Shown: piece after piece, positions 43,642 to 55,562 of the stretch
Numbering within the stretch: position 1 is the first letter of the stretch
How the letters are laid out: each line of letters opens with the position of its first letter
Assembly (NCBI GenBank): GCA_023078685.1
Contig: JALGAS010000001.1
Span: 7,936,001-8,000,000, forward strand
DNA length: 64,000 nucleotides
Direction of reading: 5' to 3'
DNA from: Neopestalotiopsis rosae
Taxonomy: Eukaryota; Ascomycota; Sordariomycetes; Amphisphaeriales; Sporocadaceae
Notes under the pieces: model-generated
What the model was told of the DNA's origin: nothing
Seen by the model: only the letters and a program-made list of their open reading frames with translations
Databases searched by the model: none
Program-made: the position numbers and the translations under genes

Positions 43642-46532
43642 TTAGGTGTAAACACTTTCAGTGAACTGATTAACTTGCAATCCAGCCTCTGCCATGTTTG
43701 CATCCTTGAGGAAGTCGAGAGGAAACCAGACCAGATGTCCCTGGATCTTGTCTAGCTTGCTACGAATGTCCTCTGGAGGCAAGAATCTGTCAAAGATGTG
43801 ACCGGCTTTGACGCCCTTTGGTGGTAGGAAGGTGTTGTAGTCATCGAAGGTTTTGACTGGTACTTGGTCAGTAATCGTGTGCTAGGACTTGAAAGGGGGT
43901 TGAACAAACCGTGATCATCTGGGTCAGCATGGAAGAGGTGACGGAAAACTTCCGTGTTCGTGGTGGCACTCTCTGTCCACATCTTCCACATGTCCTCCGA
44001 CAAAGGATCTTCGACAAACTTGTAGCTGTCTTCTTTATCCCAGGGGTTGTTGGGGGAGTTATCTCCCGGTGGCTGCGCATTAATATCATCCTTGGCATCG
44101 AGGTCCTGAGGGGGCAAAAGACCGAGATGCTCGCGCCAAAGATATCGCCTGAGCGTGGCAGCATGTCTGCCCGCCTCAAAAGGTTGACCATCCATAACAC
44201 TCTGGATGCGATCCGTGTCCTCCATGACAATAGACAATTCACTGTCGTGATGACCTTCCTGGCTTCTGTCGTTCAGGTTACTGGAGCCGCAGACCACAAT
44301 GCGATCGTCGACAATAAGAAGCTTGGCATGAATGTAGAGCTCCTCCTGAATCCAGTTCTCTACTTCGTCCTTGGCGTCACCCTCCCAGTGCTCTTCTGAA
44401 AGCGGTCCGGTGTCGGCCATGGCGTGATGTGCCACACTGAAGGATGTGTTGACTTTTTCCAAGCCCTCCATTCCTTCTTCGAATTTCCTCTTGGCATCGA
44501 TGGCTTGCTCAGACTGTTCGTCATTGAGCTGCCGATCAGCTCCCTTGCCGTCGGACTCCTTACCCATGTGCGAGTCGACACCTCCTTCAACATCCTTGGA
44601 TCCGTGGATACCACTTCCCATGATCTCTTCTGCTTGCGCTCGTTGCACGTCCTGATATTTGATGCCAGTCTCTTCCTCCCTCTTCTTGATGGCGGGTGTC
44701 TTGTTGAGGCGATCATAGGTTCTCAGGTTGAAGAAGAATATGTGATTTGTAGGATCGACGCCTTCCTTGCGAATTTGCTCAAAGATGGAGTGCTCGCCAC
44801 GGCAGATGGATTTGTACTGGTAGTCCATGATCGCTCTTGTGCCCGTGGCGGCATTATCACGCAGATCACCTGCAAATCCAGGGATTGCGGGTATCATGAT
44901 GATGACGCGGAACTTACGACCCTCCTTGCCAGCTCGTACACAAGCATCGACGATGGAACGACCGATGGTGTTGTGGATTGGCGACTGCTGATCTCCAGTA
45001 GCAGTGATGAAGAACTGGTTCTCAATGTAGACGTAATGCTGGGCGTTGCGGATAATTTCAGAATAGGCGTTCTGGATGGAATGATCCCTCAAAATTCCAC
45101 TGGACCAATCAGCACTGGATCGAACGATCTGAGCGTGAATGGTGCCTCGGTTGTCGAGGTTCTTTGTCTCCATGGGAGTGAGCGGGTGGAGAACATAGTC
45201 GCCGACAGGATGCTTGGGACGCTGCACGCCCACGAGATCCTCGTCCTCGCCAGTGCGCCCACGTAGCTCAAGCCAGTCGAATCTATCATCTCGCTTGTAC
45301 TTGTCGCGTTTGATAAAGTTCCACCGCAGCACGAAATGCTCAGCAATGTCGTAGACACATGGACCAATGACACCCATTGCCACGTCGTGCCAGGGCATGC
45401 GCCCATAATCGGCCTTGCTCAGCTCGTTCTGCTTCCAGTCCTGAACGTTTTTGAAGTCCATGACTCGATTGTTATTGAAGTCTTGGCCTGGCCACACTTC
45501 ATTGGCAACTCCTTCAGGGTGCACGTCACCTAGATGACCCGTTAGCATTGGCAAGCAGGCGGGGGAATCGAAATCGAATGCATACTCAGGGGGTGCTGAT
45601 GAGCATCCCAACGACCGAAACAAAGATCGAGACCACCAATGAAGGCCATCTTGTAGTCAATGACCAAGAACTTTTCGTGGTGGGCCCAATAAAAGGTCAT
45701 ATCGGCAGCATTCTCGAGCACGTTGTGATCAGGGTGACGCATGATCTTGATGTTTCCATAACCCGGAGAACCTTCCGGACACAGAGACTGCAATGCATGC
45801 TTTGTGTGTTCGGAATTGCAGGAAATGGCTGCTTCGACTTCACGGTAGACAGCCACGTAAATCTTGACACCGGCCTCGGCGCGGCGTTTCAGCACCTCAT
45901 CGAGTCTCCATTCCTGGTTGTAATATGGTGGACGTCTCAAGAACAATTCTGGAGATAGCCACCAATCTGCAATGTAGATGGTCTCCTGAGCCTGTTCAAG
46001 TGCGACCGAAACAGCCTGGTTGTGTGTGAGCCAAGGATACTGCAGGTTTTCACACATAGACAAGAAGTCCATGCAGCTAACTTACCCAAAAGTAGTCTCG
46101 TCCGTCGACATACCACTTGATCATGTTGCCATCGCGTTCAGGGAAGTACGACTTGAAGCGGTGCTCCTCACCAATTCTGGTACGCTTTTCATCACAGGCT
46201 TTTTCATGTTCCTCATCGTGTCGATGTTGAGGATTGAACTGGTTGAACATGCAAGTTAGATCAAATCTCTGCCCACATACGCGATGTGGAAAATGTGGTC
46301 AAGAAATTACCAGATTGCCAAACTTTCCAATTTGGTGTCTTTAAAGTGTAATCCATTAGCAAGTTTGTACCTTGGATGTCAGAACTCGGGCATGGGCTCA
46401 CTTCTTGTGGATCAGGGCAACTTTGGCATCGTGAAGATGGCTGTGCTTCAGCTTATCCTTGAGGTCGTGCATTTTGGCAGAGAAACCGTGGTGTGAGCCA
46501 TTCTCGCCAGCCCTCTCCGGCGAGTGAGACAT
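43642..46532 (-). CDS. Phospholipase D (two HKD motifs)
   Basis: The model is complement(join(43642..43862, 43910..45529, 45586..46015, 46086..46266, 46402..46532)), 860 aa. Phospholipase D hydrolyses phosphatidylcholine to phosphatidic acid and choline. The first HKD motif is H-E-K-F-L-V-I-D, starting near residue 217, and is followed by F-I-G-G-L-D. The second is H-A-K-L-L-I-V-D-D, starting at about His648, followed by C-G-S-S-N-L-N-D-R-S. Conserved stretches such as I-Y-I-A-D-W-W-L-S-P-E-L and W-Y-V-D-G-R-D-Y-F-W support the exon joins. The N-terminal exon has a K-L-H/D-L-K-D-K-L-K-H-S-H-L-H-D pattern. For intron 2 I chose the acceptor at 46016 because it gives the conserved W-A-V-S-V-A-L; an alternative at 46040 adds eight residues. 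Intron 1 uses a weak GCAGAG acceptor. No PX or PH domain is seen, so this is the shorter fungal PLD type. Confidence 0.92.
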
Positions 46533-48476
46533 TTGGTACGAAAAGGCTTGGCGCAGTGCCGTGTTAGCCGCAAGCAGCAGTAGCAAGGACAGGCAGCGCG
46601 GTCACGATGCGATGCCGATGCGGAGTGAACAACGGCGGCCGAAAGGGAGACCGGAGAGAAGAGGGCAAGAGGGCGGGATGAGAAACGAGAGAAGAGAGAG
46701 AGGAAGTTAGAAGGAGAGAAGCTAGGTAGGTATTCTAGCAAATGCTAAAATAATTATGGGCGAAGCGTTGACAGATTTTAATAGACATACATCGGCCCTG
46801 AGGTTGGTTGATGCAAGTCCAGAGTCTCCGTCATAGGCTGGGGGTAGCTCGAGTCTTGCTTGCAGCTTGGTTGCAGCAGGTTCTGAGCCCGTACTTTCCT
46901 CTCTCAGGAACAGGGATCAATTGAAAATATGTGCCGTCACCCGGGGTGTATTGGAAAAGGCTGACAACAGCTTGAAACGAGACTCTTCTTTTCCAGGACA
47001 AGAGAGGAGTCGCAGGTACCCATTTATTAACCATGGGCCGATCTGACAAGAATATGGCGAGTTCCGCTTGCTTCGACCCTCTCCGATGTTTTGGTGGGCA
47101 AAAGCTGACTGATTCTGGCTGTTGTGGATAACCTCTGCGTAACAAAACACTCCACTTGTGATGAAGATCATATATTCCGCGATTAAAGCATGTTTCAATT
47201 GGCATTGCTAGGGAGGCATGATTGTTGACATGATCTACACATGTATCTAAAAACACCACAAGACAGGCAATGCTTGAGTTTGCACCAAATCCAGGCCGTC
47301 ATATACCGATTCAATGTGTACTAGGTCGATAGGTCGCGATCGCGGGGTAAAGCAAATGGGTAGGCAGGCATCCAATGGCTTGGTACAAGTGGTGTGATCA
47401 AGATAGACCACATGGGCATCAATTGCCAAGCTAAATGGAGTAAGTATAATGCAATGCTTACTTTTCGTCCTATTTCAAACTTGGAAACTGGGCACGCTTT
47501 TTTCTCTTTTTGCTACGATCCAGACCCCTCAGCTCTGAACTGGATCCTAATCCGGATCCAGGGCTCGCAAGACACTGGAGAGTTTTGGGATTGGACGGAA
47601 CATGTGAGGGTAGCGTGAACATTTCGCTGGTGACGTCACTCCACTATAGAGGGGTAGTAGTGATAAGATTGGACGTTGGAGGCACAATTGAATGAGGGTA
47701 TGGCCCCGAGTAGGCAGGCAGCCTGAAAGCCCTAGCAAGCCTAGCTCAGCACTCTACAGCGGTCATCCCCATCTGAGACAGCCCCAGAATTAGTGCCAAT
47801 CCCAGCTAACTTTAAGGTATTATGATCGGACCTGATTAACGCAGGGATCTACCTACATACACTACACGTGTAGGCATGGAACAAAGACCGGCTCCATACT
47901 TTTTATGCCTCCTGTCAAATACTTTATCTGAATTTTCATTATACTGATATTCGATTGCTCGATTTTCGGCGAAGTATTAATAGCCCAATGAGCCATGATC
48001 ATCATGTAAACTCACTGAACCACTCTAGTAGACGTGTCGTCCATTGGGTGTATCCAGGTAAGCAAGCATGGTGCAAGATCTACTACTCATGGATTATACA
48101 CGTACGAATTAGTGCCAATCTCCCCCAACTGCACGCTGAGACTTCTCGATCAGGGGTTGCAGCCAATGCCATTGTCGCACCTTTAAGAGTGAACAGGGCA
48201 TCATGAACCAATGGCGAGATGCAATTGCGCGCTTTTCGCTTGGGGGCTCTTGGCTCTTTTGATGTCTGCTTTTCGCGAAGCGCCCATGAGTGAACAGTTT
48301 TCTCTCATCCCTCTCAAATGATAATCTTTTCTCTTCGTCGCAATCAATGACTATGTTGTTGCGCCTGGTATTCAAACAATTTCTATAGATTATATTTTCA
48401 GTCACTCTCTTTCAATTGCTGTACATATTAGCAACATATCATTTTTCGTTAATTGTCTCCAAAAACATCATTCACA
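46533..48476. other. Divergent intergenic region, 1.9 kb
   Basis: This lies between the PLD start (-) and the GH128 start (+). No gene is supported. A purine-rich/CT-rich stretch at 46.6-46.7 kb is probably the PLD leader. Confidence 0.45.
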
Positions 48477-49625
48477 ATGAGGCCGAGCGCAACGCTGTCG
48501 TCAGCCTGTACGCTCTTCCTACTACAGGCTGTGGCTAAAGCGCAATCGAATGGGACTTCAAAACGCGGTATCGCCTATATTAAAGACGGACACTCGGCAG
48601 ATTATAACCTCCTCCTGTCAGCCAAATCGCCACTGGACTGGTATTATACCTGGCTGCCGACGACCGCGCCGGGAAATATCTTCTGGGGCGACAAGGCCGA
48701 CACCATCGAGTTCGTTCCGACCATTCACAACAACACTAAGCTGGACGCGGATCTCGACGCGCTGCAACACGTGCCCGAATCATCTCAGTACCTATTCACC
48801 TTCAATGAACCCGACGGCACCTTTGAGACGGGCGGCTCAGACCTCACTCCACAAGACGCCGCACGCGATTATGTTGCCAAGATCGCGCCATTGCGCAATC
48901 GCTTCAAGATATCGCACCCGGCGACAACTGGTTCGGCCCGAGGGTTTCAGTGGTTGCAGGACTTCAACGCGGCTTGCTGGGCCATTGATCCCGAGAATGG
49001 TTGTCCAGCTGATTTTGTGGTTGTGCACTGGTACGGAGATTTCCAGGGCATGGCCTCTTGGATTGGTCAATTAGCGACGTGGTACAAAGATTCCAATGTC
49101 GGGCTTCAGGGCGACCTCAAGATCTGGGTGACCGAGCTCGGAGTACCAGGAGCCCCCATGGACGCCAATTACGCTGTCATGAGCCAGACTCTGCCGTATC
49201 TCGATTCGCTGGAATACGTGGAACGATATGCATGGTTTGGGATCTTTCGACCTGATGGCGCAAATAGTTGGACTGGAACTGGTCTGTCGCTTTATGACAA
49301 CGACGGCGGGCTGAGCTCCCTCGGCGCTCTGTACGTCGGGGGGGAGTCGAACGGATTTGTCGTGGGCGAGCAGGGAAATGAGTATAATGGCACCGCTGAC
49401 ACTGGCGGCAGTAACGGGACTGATACAGGTGGCGATAATAGTACCGACACTGGTAACGGTACCGATACCGGTAATGGTAATGGTAATGACACTGGTACCG
49501 ACAGCAATTCCGGCAACGCAACTGGTACCAACCAAGATGATAATGGCAGTAGTGCGCACTCCATGGCCTCTGTTACCTGGCTGCTATGGGCGTCAATGAT
49601 AGCGATGGGCTGCTGGATGATATAG
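48477..49625 (+). CDS. GPI-type glycoside hydrolase, GH128 (Asl1-like) family
   Basis: Single exon, 382 aa. A signal peptide covers residues 1-22 (L-F-L-L-Q-A-V-A-K-A). The catalytic domain starts with K-R-G-I-A-Y and continues W-Y-Y-T-W, F-V-P-T-I-H and F-T-F-N-E-P-D, where Glu111 is the expected acid/base. V-T-E-L-G-V carries Glu220 in the position of the nucleophile. V-H-W-Y-G-D and R-Y-A-W-F-G-I-F also match the GH128/Asl1 beta-1,3-glucanase-type fold. After about residue 300 there is a Gly/Asn/Thr/Asp-rich spacer with repeats of T-D-T-G-(N/D), then a hydrophobic tail preceded by Ser/Gly, the pattern of a GPI anchor. It likely acts on cell-wall beta-1,3-glucan at the surface; the exact substrate is inferred from the family. 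Confidence 0.9.
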   Translation: MRPSATLSSACTLFLLQAVAKAQSNGTSKRGIAYIKDGHSADYNLLLSAKSPLDWYYTWLPTTAPGNIFWGDKADTIEFVPTIHNNTKLDADLDALQHVPESSQYLFTFNEPDGTFETGGSDLTPQDAARDYVAKIAPLRNRFKISHPATTGSARGFQWLQDFNAACWAIDPENGCPADFVVVHWYGDFQGMASWIGQLATWYKDSNVGLQGDLKIWVTELGVPGAPMDANYAVMSQTLPYLDSLEYVERYAWFGIFRPDGANSWTGTGLSLYDNDGGLSSLGALYVGGESNGFVVGEQGNEYNGTADTGGSNGTDTGGDNSTDTGNGTDTGNGNGNDTGTDSNSGNATGTNQDDNGSSAHSMASVTWLLWASMIAMGCWMI

Positions 49626-49718
49626 TGAGCCGACTGAATCATGCGATATCAAATACATAATTACACCAGTATGAAACTCTATAAACTCGTATTTGTAGAG
49701 CTCTGCAAATGATTAGTC

Positions 49719-50703
49719 TTATTTCTGGTTGAAGTTCATGCTGTAGCCTCCGGTCTTTTCGTCCTTGACCATGTTGAAGTTGTCTGTGCTCAGGCCAAAC
49801 GGCTTGAGAATGCCATTTCCCAGCTACAGTATCGTTAGCATTTTGGCAGTCGCTTTTGTCTGATGCTTCTTTCTTGAACCAGGATAAACTCACGTCTTTG
49901 AGCTTCCCCCACATCTCGGCCATTTCCTTCTCCTGCGCCGCCTTGGTCCGTGGCGGGAGTGATCTCAGCTGCGAAGCCACAATCTTCCGATCCGCCGGAC
50001 TGAGGTTATCCATGACAGACAACGCCTTATAGTCCTCTTCGGCGCCAGATAGATTCGCCCAGCCATCGAGTTCGCTCTTGGCCCGTGCCCGACGCATGAG
50101 GGCTTTCGCACGTATTCTTAGGATATCTTCCTTGCGCTTGCGAGCCGCCACCTCGGCATCACTCTCTTGGCCCTGGGCGGGTGCGCTCTTTTGGGCGCCG
50201 GTACTGACGATCTCCTCCTCAACGTCCTCGTCCTCTTCCTTCACCGGAGGATCGGTCGCGGCGGCGGCGGCGGCGGCATCTGCTTTTTCGATCTTTTCAA
50301 GACCGTCAAGGGCCTTTGACGCGCTGGTGACGGCCTCCTTCCACTGTTCTAGCTTCAAGTGGCACGCGGAAATGTTGGACTGCAGGACGGCTAGTTCGTA
50401 GTCGAGGTAGTGCGGACAGACAGAGGCGGCCTCTTCATATTTGGAAATGGCATTATCGTAGCTGGCGGATGAGAAGAGCTTGTTCGCTTCGGTTTTCTTG
50501 TCGTTGGACTCACTCAAGAGTTCCTAAAAAGTCGTGCCATGTTAGCTTCCCCCTCGACTTCAGCGCTGGACCATTGTTTTCATTTGTTTACATGCCGCTT
50601 CTTCCTCTGGCGAGAACTTCGCCGGAGGGCCCAAATCCTCATCCGCTGCAGCGGCAGCCGGAGCTACCGTTGTCTTGTCTTCTTGTGCGCTGGTAGATGA
50701 CAT
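49719..50703 (-). CDS. TPR protein, TTC1-like
   Basis: Exons read 49719..49823, 49894..50523 and an N-terminal exon from 50703 to 50596 or 50572, about 281-289 aa. TTC1-type proteins use three TPR motifs to bind the C-terminal EEVD of Hsp90/Hsp70 and act as co-chaperone adaptors. Visible features are an acidic/Ala-rich N-terminus, K-F-S-P-E-E-E-A, the first TPR at [13 protein letters not shown], a second with N-I-S-A-C-H-L-K-L, and an inserted Lys/Glu-rich segment. A third TPR starts at [11 protein letters not shown]. The end, [11 protein letters not shown], is highly typical. Intron 1 is ambiguous: a GC donor (GCATGT, exon end 50596) gives the expected E-E-E-A-E-L-L; a GT donor at 50571 adds eight residues. 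Divergent from the HAD gene. Confidence 0.88.
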
Positions 50704-51053
50704 AGCTACAAGGAACTCCAGGTTAGGTGATGTGATTGTCAGGGGCACCTTGATTTGTGTTCGAATTTACCGAAGCCTGTGCCTATCTGCAACGTCATTC
50801 AGGGAAGGAGTCCGAATAACGGCGCCTAAACTCCACTGGAACTTCGGCGAGGAGTCAAGCAAACTCAAGCGAACCCCGCCCCCACGTGCCCCGCGCCGAC
50901 GCCTGTGCCTGGCGGTAGCGACCGATGGAGGGGTGAAAGGACCCTTATAGTCAACCCAACACTTCGGTATAGTTGAACTTCTTCGGGAGCGGATTGAACT
51001 TGGAATATACTCAAATTTCAATCGTAGGAGAACAAGCACAAAGCCTCGAGATC
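50704..51053. promoter_or_regulatory. Bidirectional promoter region, TTC1-like/HAD genes
   Basis: These 350 bases separate the two divergent start codons, so both promoters and leaders must lie here. It is GC-rich in the middle (about 50.87-50.92 kb). No specific factor site is claimed. Confidence 0.5.
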
Positions 51054-52075
51054 ATGGCTCCCCGAACCGAGTACGTCAATTCTCACAAGATGAACCACTC
51101 TTACCACGTACGCAATGCTTTGCTAACGCAGACTCTTTTGAGTGCAGCTTCCCTCCCGTGCGGGCCTGTCTCTTCGACATGGACGGCCTGCTCCTTGACA
51201 CCGAGGACATATACACGCTCTGCATCAACCTGCTGCTCGAAAAGTACGGCAAACCCAACCTGCCATGGTCCATCAAGGCGCAGCTCCAGGGCCGCCCGGG
51301 CCCCCAGGCCAACGAGATCTTCCACAAGTGGGCGCAGCTCCCCATTTCCAACGACGACTACATGCAACAGTACAGCGCTCTACAGCAGCAGCACTTCCCG
51401 GCCGCCAAGCCCCTGCCGGGCGTCGAGAAGCTCTTGTCCGACCTCGGCCGCACGCGCTGGTGGGATATCCCCGAAAGCGACAAGACGGTGACCACTGCTG
51501 CCAACGACAAGAAGCCTCAGCGCGTTCACATTGCCCTGGCGACGAGCAGCAACAGCGGCAACTTCAAGGTCAAGACGGCCCACCTGACTGAGCTCTTCTC
51601 CGTCTTTGAGACGCCACGCCGCGTCCTCGGCGACGATCCCCGCGTCCAGCCCGGCCGGGGCAAGCCGCTCCCGGATATCTACCTGCTCGCCCTCAAGACC
51701 ATCAACGACAGCCTACCCGAGGGCGAAAAGCCCATCACGCCCGAAGAGTGTCTCGTGTTTGAGGACAGCGTGCCGGGCGTCGAGGCTGGTCGTCGTGCCG
51801 GTATGCGCGTCGTTTGGTGTCCGCACCCCATGCTGAAGCAAGAGTATGCTGGGCGGGATGACGAGATCTTGGCTGGACGCATGGGCGCAGCCGGTGAGGC
51901 AGTCGATGTTCACCAGCTTGGAGAGATCGGCGATGGTTGGGCAGACTACTATCTCGACTTGCAAAACTTTCCCTACGGAAAATACGGCATTGTGGTTCCC
52001 CCAGCTGAGACAGAGTTGGAGCCAGCTATGCAAGAGAAGAATGGCGACTTGGTTGCAGAGAGCATAAAGAAATGA
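51054..52075 (+). CDS. HAD-superfamily phosphatase (HDHD1/GS1-like)
   Basis: The model is join(51054..51070, 51148..52075), 314 aa. The 77-nt intron (51071-51147) follows a 17-base first exon giving MAPRTD. The HAD nucleophile motif is F-D-M-D-G-L-L-L-D-T-E, with Asp16 and Asp18 as nucleophile and acid/base. Motif II is the Ser-containing L-A-T-S-S-N, a Lys follows in the G-R-G-K-P segment, and motif IV is V-F-E-D-S-V-P-G-V-E-A-G. The cap region between motifs I and II is helical, as in subclass I enzymes. The closest named relatives I recall are pseudouridine-5'-phosphatase (HDHD1) and yeast GS1-like phosphatases; the substrate cannot be read from sequence. The C-terminal 60 residues exceed the usual core. 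Likely cytosolic. Confidence 0.9.
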
Positions 52076-52959
52076 TACAAGGAATGCGCTCAAAAACCGT
52101 GGATTATTAGAGCTGGCCTAGACACTAGAACAGTCTTATTTTGATGGAAATTATGAAGATAGACTACAGCCAATGGAGATGATATACTCTATCATGTCGA
52201 GCTAGAATTTGCATTGCTATTCATTATTCTGCTTCAAGCAATCTTTTTTTAGTGACGAGACTCTGATATGCGTTTTCCCTAGGTGCTCGACAGAGATATC
52301 AGACCCAATGGGGTATCTGCCATTGAGACAGGCTTTTGATACATCAGTAGTCATTAAACTAACATGCCAAAATTCCTTCCCCATGTTTCATTTCACTTTA
52401 ATGTTATGAGGACAAAATTTCTTTTGCTTATTGATTTATTTACTTATACAGTTGAAAAGCATAATATCGATCTGCTTCTCGGGGTATATGAGATAAATAT
52501 CCCAGTAGAAATGTGGGTACTAAGTATATCATGCTAGGAACATGTATGCAAATCGCATCAATGAGGTATCAGTCGCCGCATATCTTCAAATCGCCAGTGT
52601 ATAACACCCAACCCAATGTAAAGAGCCTGAAAGAAGAGGCCGAAAATCCACATGAGAATCGCATCCAACGCCTATCAGAACAAATGTCTGAAGATGCAAT
52701 AATTGTCCTTCCCAAGGGCAAGAGACAGCCCTAAAAGGCGTCATGCCGTAATGCAATCCCAAACTCCGATCCTTGAAATTACTCGCAATGCCCATACCTG
52801 TATGTCCATGCCTGGGCCAAACCCTACGCTATGATGCTGACATATACATGTAGCTGGAAAGAAAATTATACGCAAACAGTTTGCCTTCTTGTGACTCGGC
52901 CGTGTTGGAATAATATTTCCCGACACTCATCGAGTATATGCACGGTCCGGCTTTGGGAA
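52076..52959. other. Convergent intergenic region
   Basis: This holds both 3' UTRs of the HAD (+) and Zn2Cys6 (-) genes. It is AT-rich in 52.2-52.55 kb. No gene is supported. Confidence 0.45.
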
Positions 52960-55562
52960 TTATAGGAAGCCATGAGTCGAACTGAATGTACTGGTCCGAG
53001 TAGGCGGCTCGTACCAATTCTTGTACGGATGATCGGGAAGACTGAAGTCGCCATTGCTTAGGGGATTGGGGTTCCTCAATGGTCTGGGTGCTGCCAGGGT
53101 TTGTTGTGCCTTTTCCATCCCAGGCATCATCTGTCCGTTGGGGGGTGTTGTTGTCTGAATCGGCGGCGGTGGCTGTCGATGCTGTTGGGCTTTGGATGCT
53201 TGCGTCGAGGGGTTCTGTGCCAAAAACTGCGCCGCCAGGCCTGTACCAGCCATCTTCTCCCATCCCCATACTCGTTTGAGATTCTTCAGAAGCGCGGCGA
53301 GTCTCCAACCGGTCTCGGATTCAATTCTCTCCAAGATCTCAACGACCTCTTGCTGCTCTTCCAGTTTATCCAGCACTTCGGCAACGATAGCGAGCGAGCG
53401 TATAGCCACCGAGGAGACACCTCGATCCGTGGTGTGCGCAACGATCCCGCATACCTGGTGGGCATGATGTTGTTGCACTGCGCGTGATTCTTCGCACTCT
53501 TTGGCTAGTAATGGATTAATTTGTGCGAGAAGACACTGCGCCGTGTGATAGTAGAGGCGGCCGACAATGGCAGCACGCTTAATGAGCCTGTTTCTCGTTA
53601 GCACTTCTTGAACCCACCAGGGAGACGGAAACATTCAGTACGAACCAGACATTGGGGAAATGCGACTTGCCCCCCTGAGCAGGATACAAATAGGCGAAAG
53701 GATGCATGGGCCGTGGACAAGCATTATTCCATTCATCACACAGGCTCTTGAGGCGTTGCCATTCGGCAAAACGAGCCTGGCGACGAATCTGCTCATCATG
53801 GGGACTGGGCTCTTGAAACTTCGGGATACTGGCGCGGAAGTTTGCGATTTTGGCCACAACGTAAAAGATTCGATGCACCCAAACCTCTTCTTTCCCTTGT
53901 TCCTTTTCCGAATTCAAATCCATGTCCAAGCCCCATTGCTCAGGGTCCCAAGCCGTTTGCCAGTTGAAAGACAAGCATGAAAGCAGCTCCATGCCAACAT
54001 TCAACCAGAAACATGCCGCCCCGAGACCCGTACTCTTCGCATTCCATCCACACTCTCGAATCAAAGCCCGCGCACCTGCTATGTGGCTCATACGCTGGGC
54101 GGGCTTCTCGCTCATGATCTCATAGACGTTGAGAACAACAGCTGTAGCGGCGCATTCGGCAGTATTGCGTTCAGGGTTCTGTAGACTTCGAAGGAGCTGA
54201 GTCGTGGCAGTGTCGTAGTAGAACAATGCTTTATCGTCATTGTACTGATGTGTCAATGTTAAATGCTTTACTCCGCATGCAAGCAGGGCATTCAATAACA
54301 TCGGACACTTGAGTGCGTGGTAAGGTATCAACCGCGAGAAATGTTTTTCCTTGTCCAGGCTATCCATCCAAACGCCGACTTCAGACACGAAAACCTGCAT
54401 GAAATGCAATTCTTCAGGTGTGTTGAGATATTCGCGCTCGCCATTTTTCTCGCCTGGTGGGGTCATCATGCCAGTGTCGGGGAGAGGTCCTGGATCGATG
54501 CTGATTATATTAGCATCTTGATATTGCGGTTGTGCTTCAGTCGCCGTCATCCCCGCGATGGAAGCCGCTGTAGAAGCGTCACTACCGCATCGGTTATATG
54601 CAGTTCGAAGCTGCCCACCCTGTTCGTCTTTAATTTGGGTAAAGCCTTCTGTCATGATATTGGTATAACCGTTCGAGTGAGACGAGCCGGGAGGCGCCAT
54701 AAACGAGGCGTCGCTGTTCTTCCTGCTGTGTCCACCATCAGAATATTGGTCCGGTGGTATTTGACCTCTGTCTGCATAAAATAGCGACTGTGGTGTGGGC
54801 ATATTTGCAGGCGTGCGGTGATCTTCTGGCGGATGAGCATTTGAGGCCGTTACAGCGATGGATTTGTGACGCGGCATATCCGTTGCCACAACTGTCGCTG
54901 GAGATACAGCTTGCGGTTCTAATTTGGTATATCTACTGAGCCCGCCTCGATATTCCGACGCAATGAGGCGAGATTCATCCTCGAATCGTACTAGAAAACT
55001 TCAGTAATTGTGATGGCACGTTTACTTCCAACTTTTAGAATGGACACCTACCTGACCACTCGTCCGCCGTTGGAATAAAAGGTGGTTCCTTGCATGTCAT
55101 GTCGATAAAGTTTAGTCGCACCCCGCGCTTGCATTCTCGATTACTCTTTTTACAGTTTAAGCAGTCCGGAGTACCTTCATCGCATTTGAGATGCCTCTCT
55201 CTGCAGGTCAGACAGCCGGTCCGTACCCGCCTGCTCTTGGCAGGTGTATTCGTCGACGATGGCATCTTCATGTCTGATGCCGGGCGCCGGCCCTTTGACT
55301 TAGGCGAGTTTTTGGATTCTGGCACCGCGGCCAGAGCCGCACTCGATAGCTTCCGCCGCTTCGGAGGTCTCACGCTGGAACGCTCATATGCGGTACTAAT
55401 CTTGATGGCATATGGAAAAGGCGATTGCTCGGCATAACAAGAGTCCACAAGCGCAACGCCGGCGCCGACCCCGAAGTCCGGCGAACAAACTCTCGGCGTA
55501 TTTTCGTAAGCCGCCAGCGTCGCGGCCGATGTCTCTTGTGAAAGAGACGCTGTGGCCGACAA
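52960..55562 (-). CDS. Zn2Cys6 transcription factor, ARCA-like
   Basis: Visible exons are complement(52960..53587, 53646..54990, 55052..55562), at least 827 aa; introns are 58 and 61 nt. No ATG precedes the conserved [12 protein letters not shown] segment: the frame is open back to a TAG at 55587-55589, so a 5' exon with the start must lie upstream. A basic/Ser linker with K-S-R-R-V-R-T-G leads into the zinc cluster [11 protein letters not shown], then [10 protein letters not shown] and C-K-R-G-V-R-L-N-F. This arrangement, and the [10 protein letters not shown] stretch after the intron, match the ARCA-like regulators I remember. The middle region (about 340-630) is the helical fungal-specific domain. 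The C-terminus is Gln/Pro-rich with [15 protein letters not shown]. Regulated genes are unknown. Confidence 0.85.

Noticed and set aside
44424..45266. 280-codon frame on the plus strand opposite the PLD gene
   Set aside because: Fully antisense to the PLD catalytic exon, with no recognisable domain.
49071..49559. 162-codon minus-strand Ile/Thr-rich frame with a repeated pattern
   Set aside because: It is the antisense reading of the GH128 spacer repeats, not a gene.
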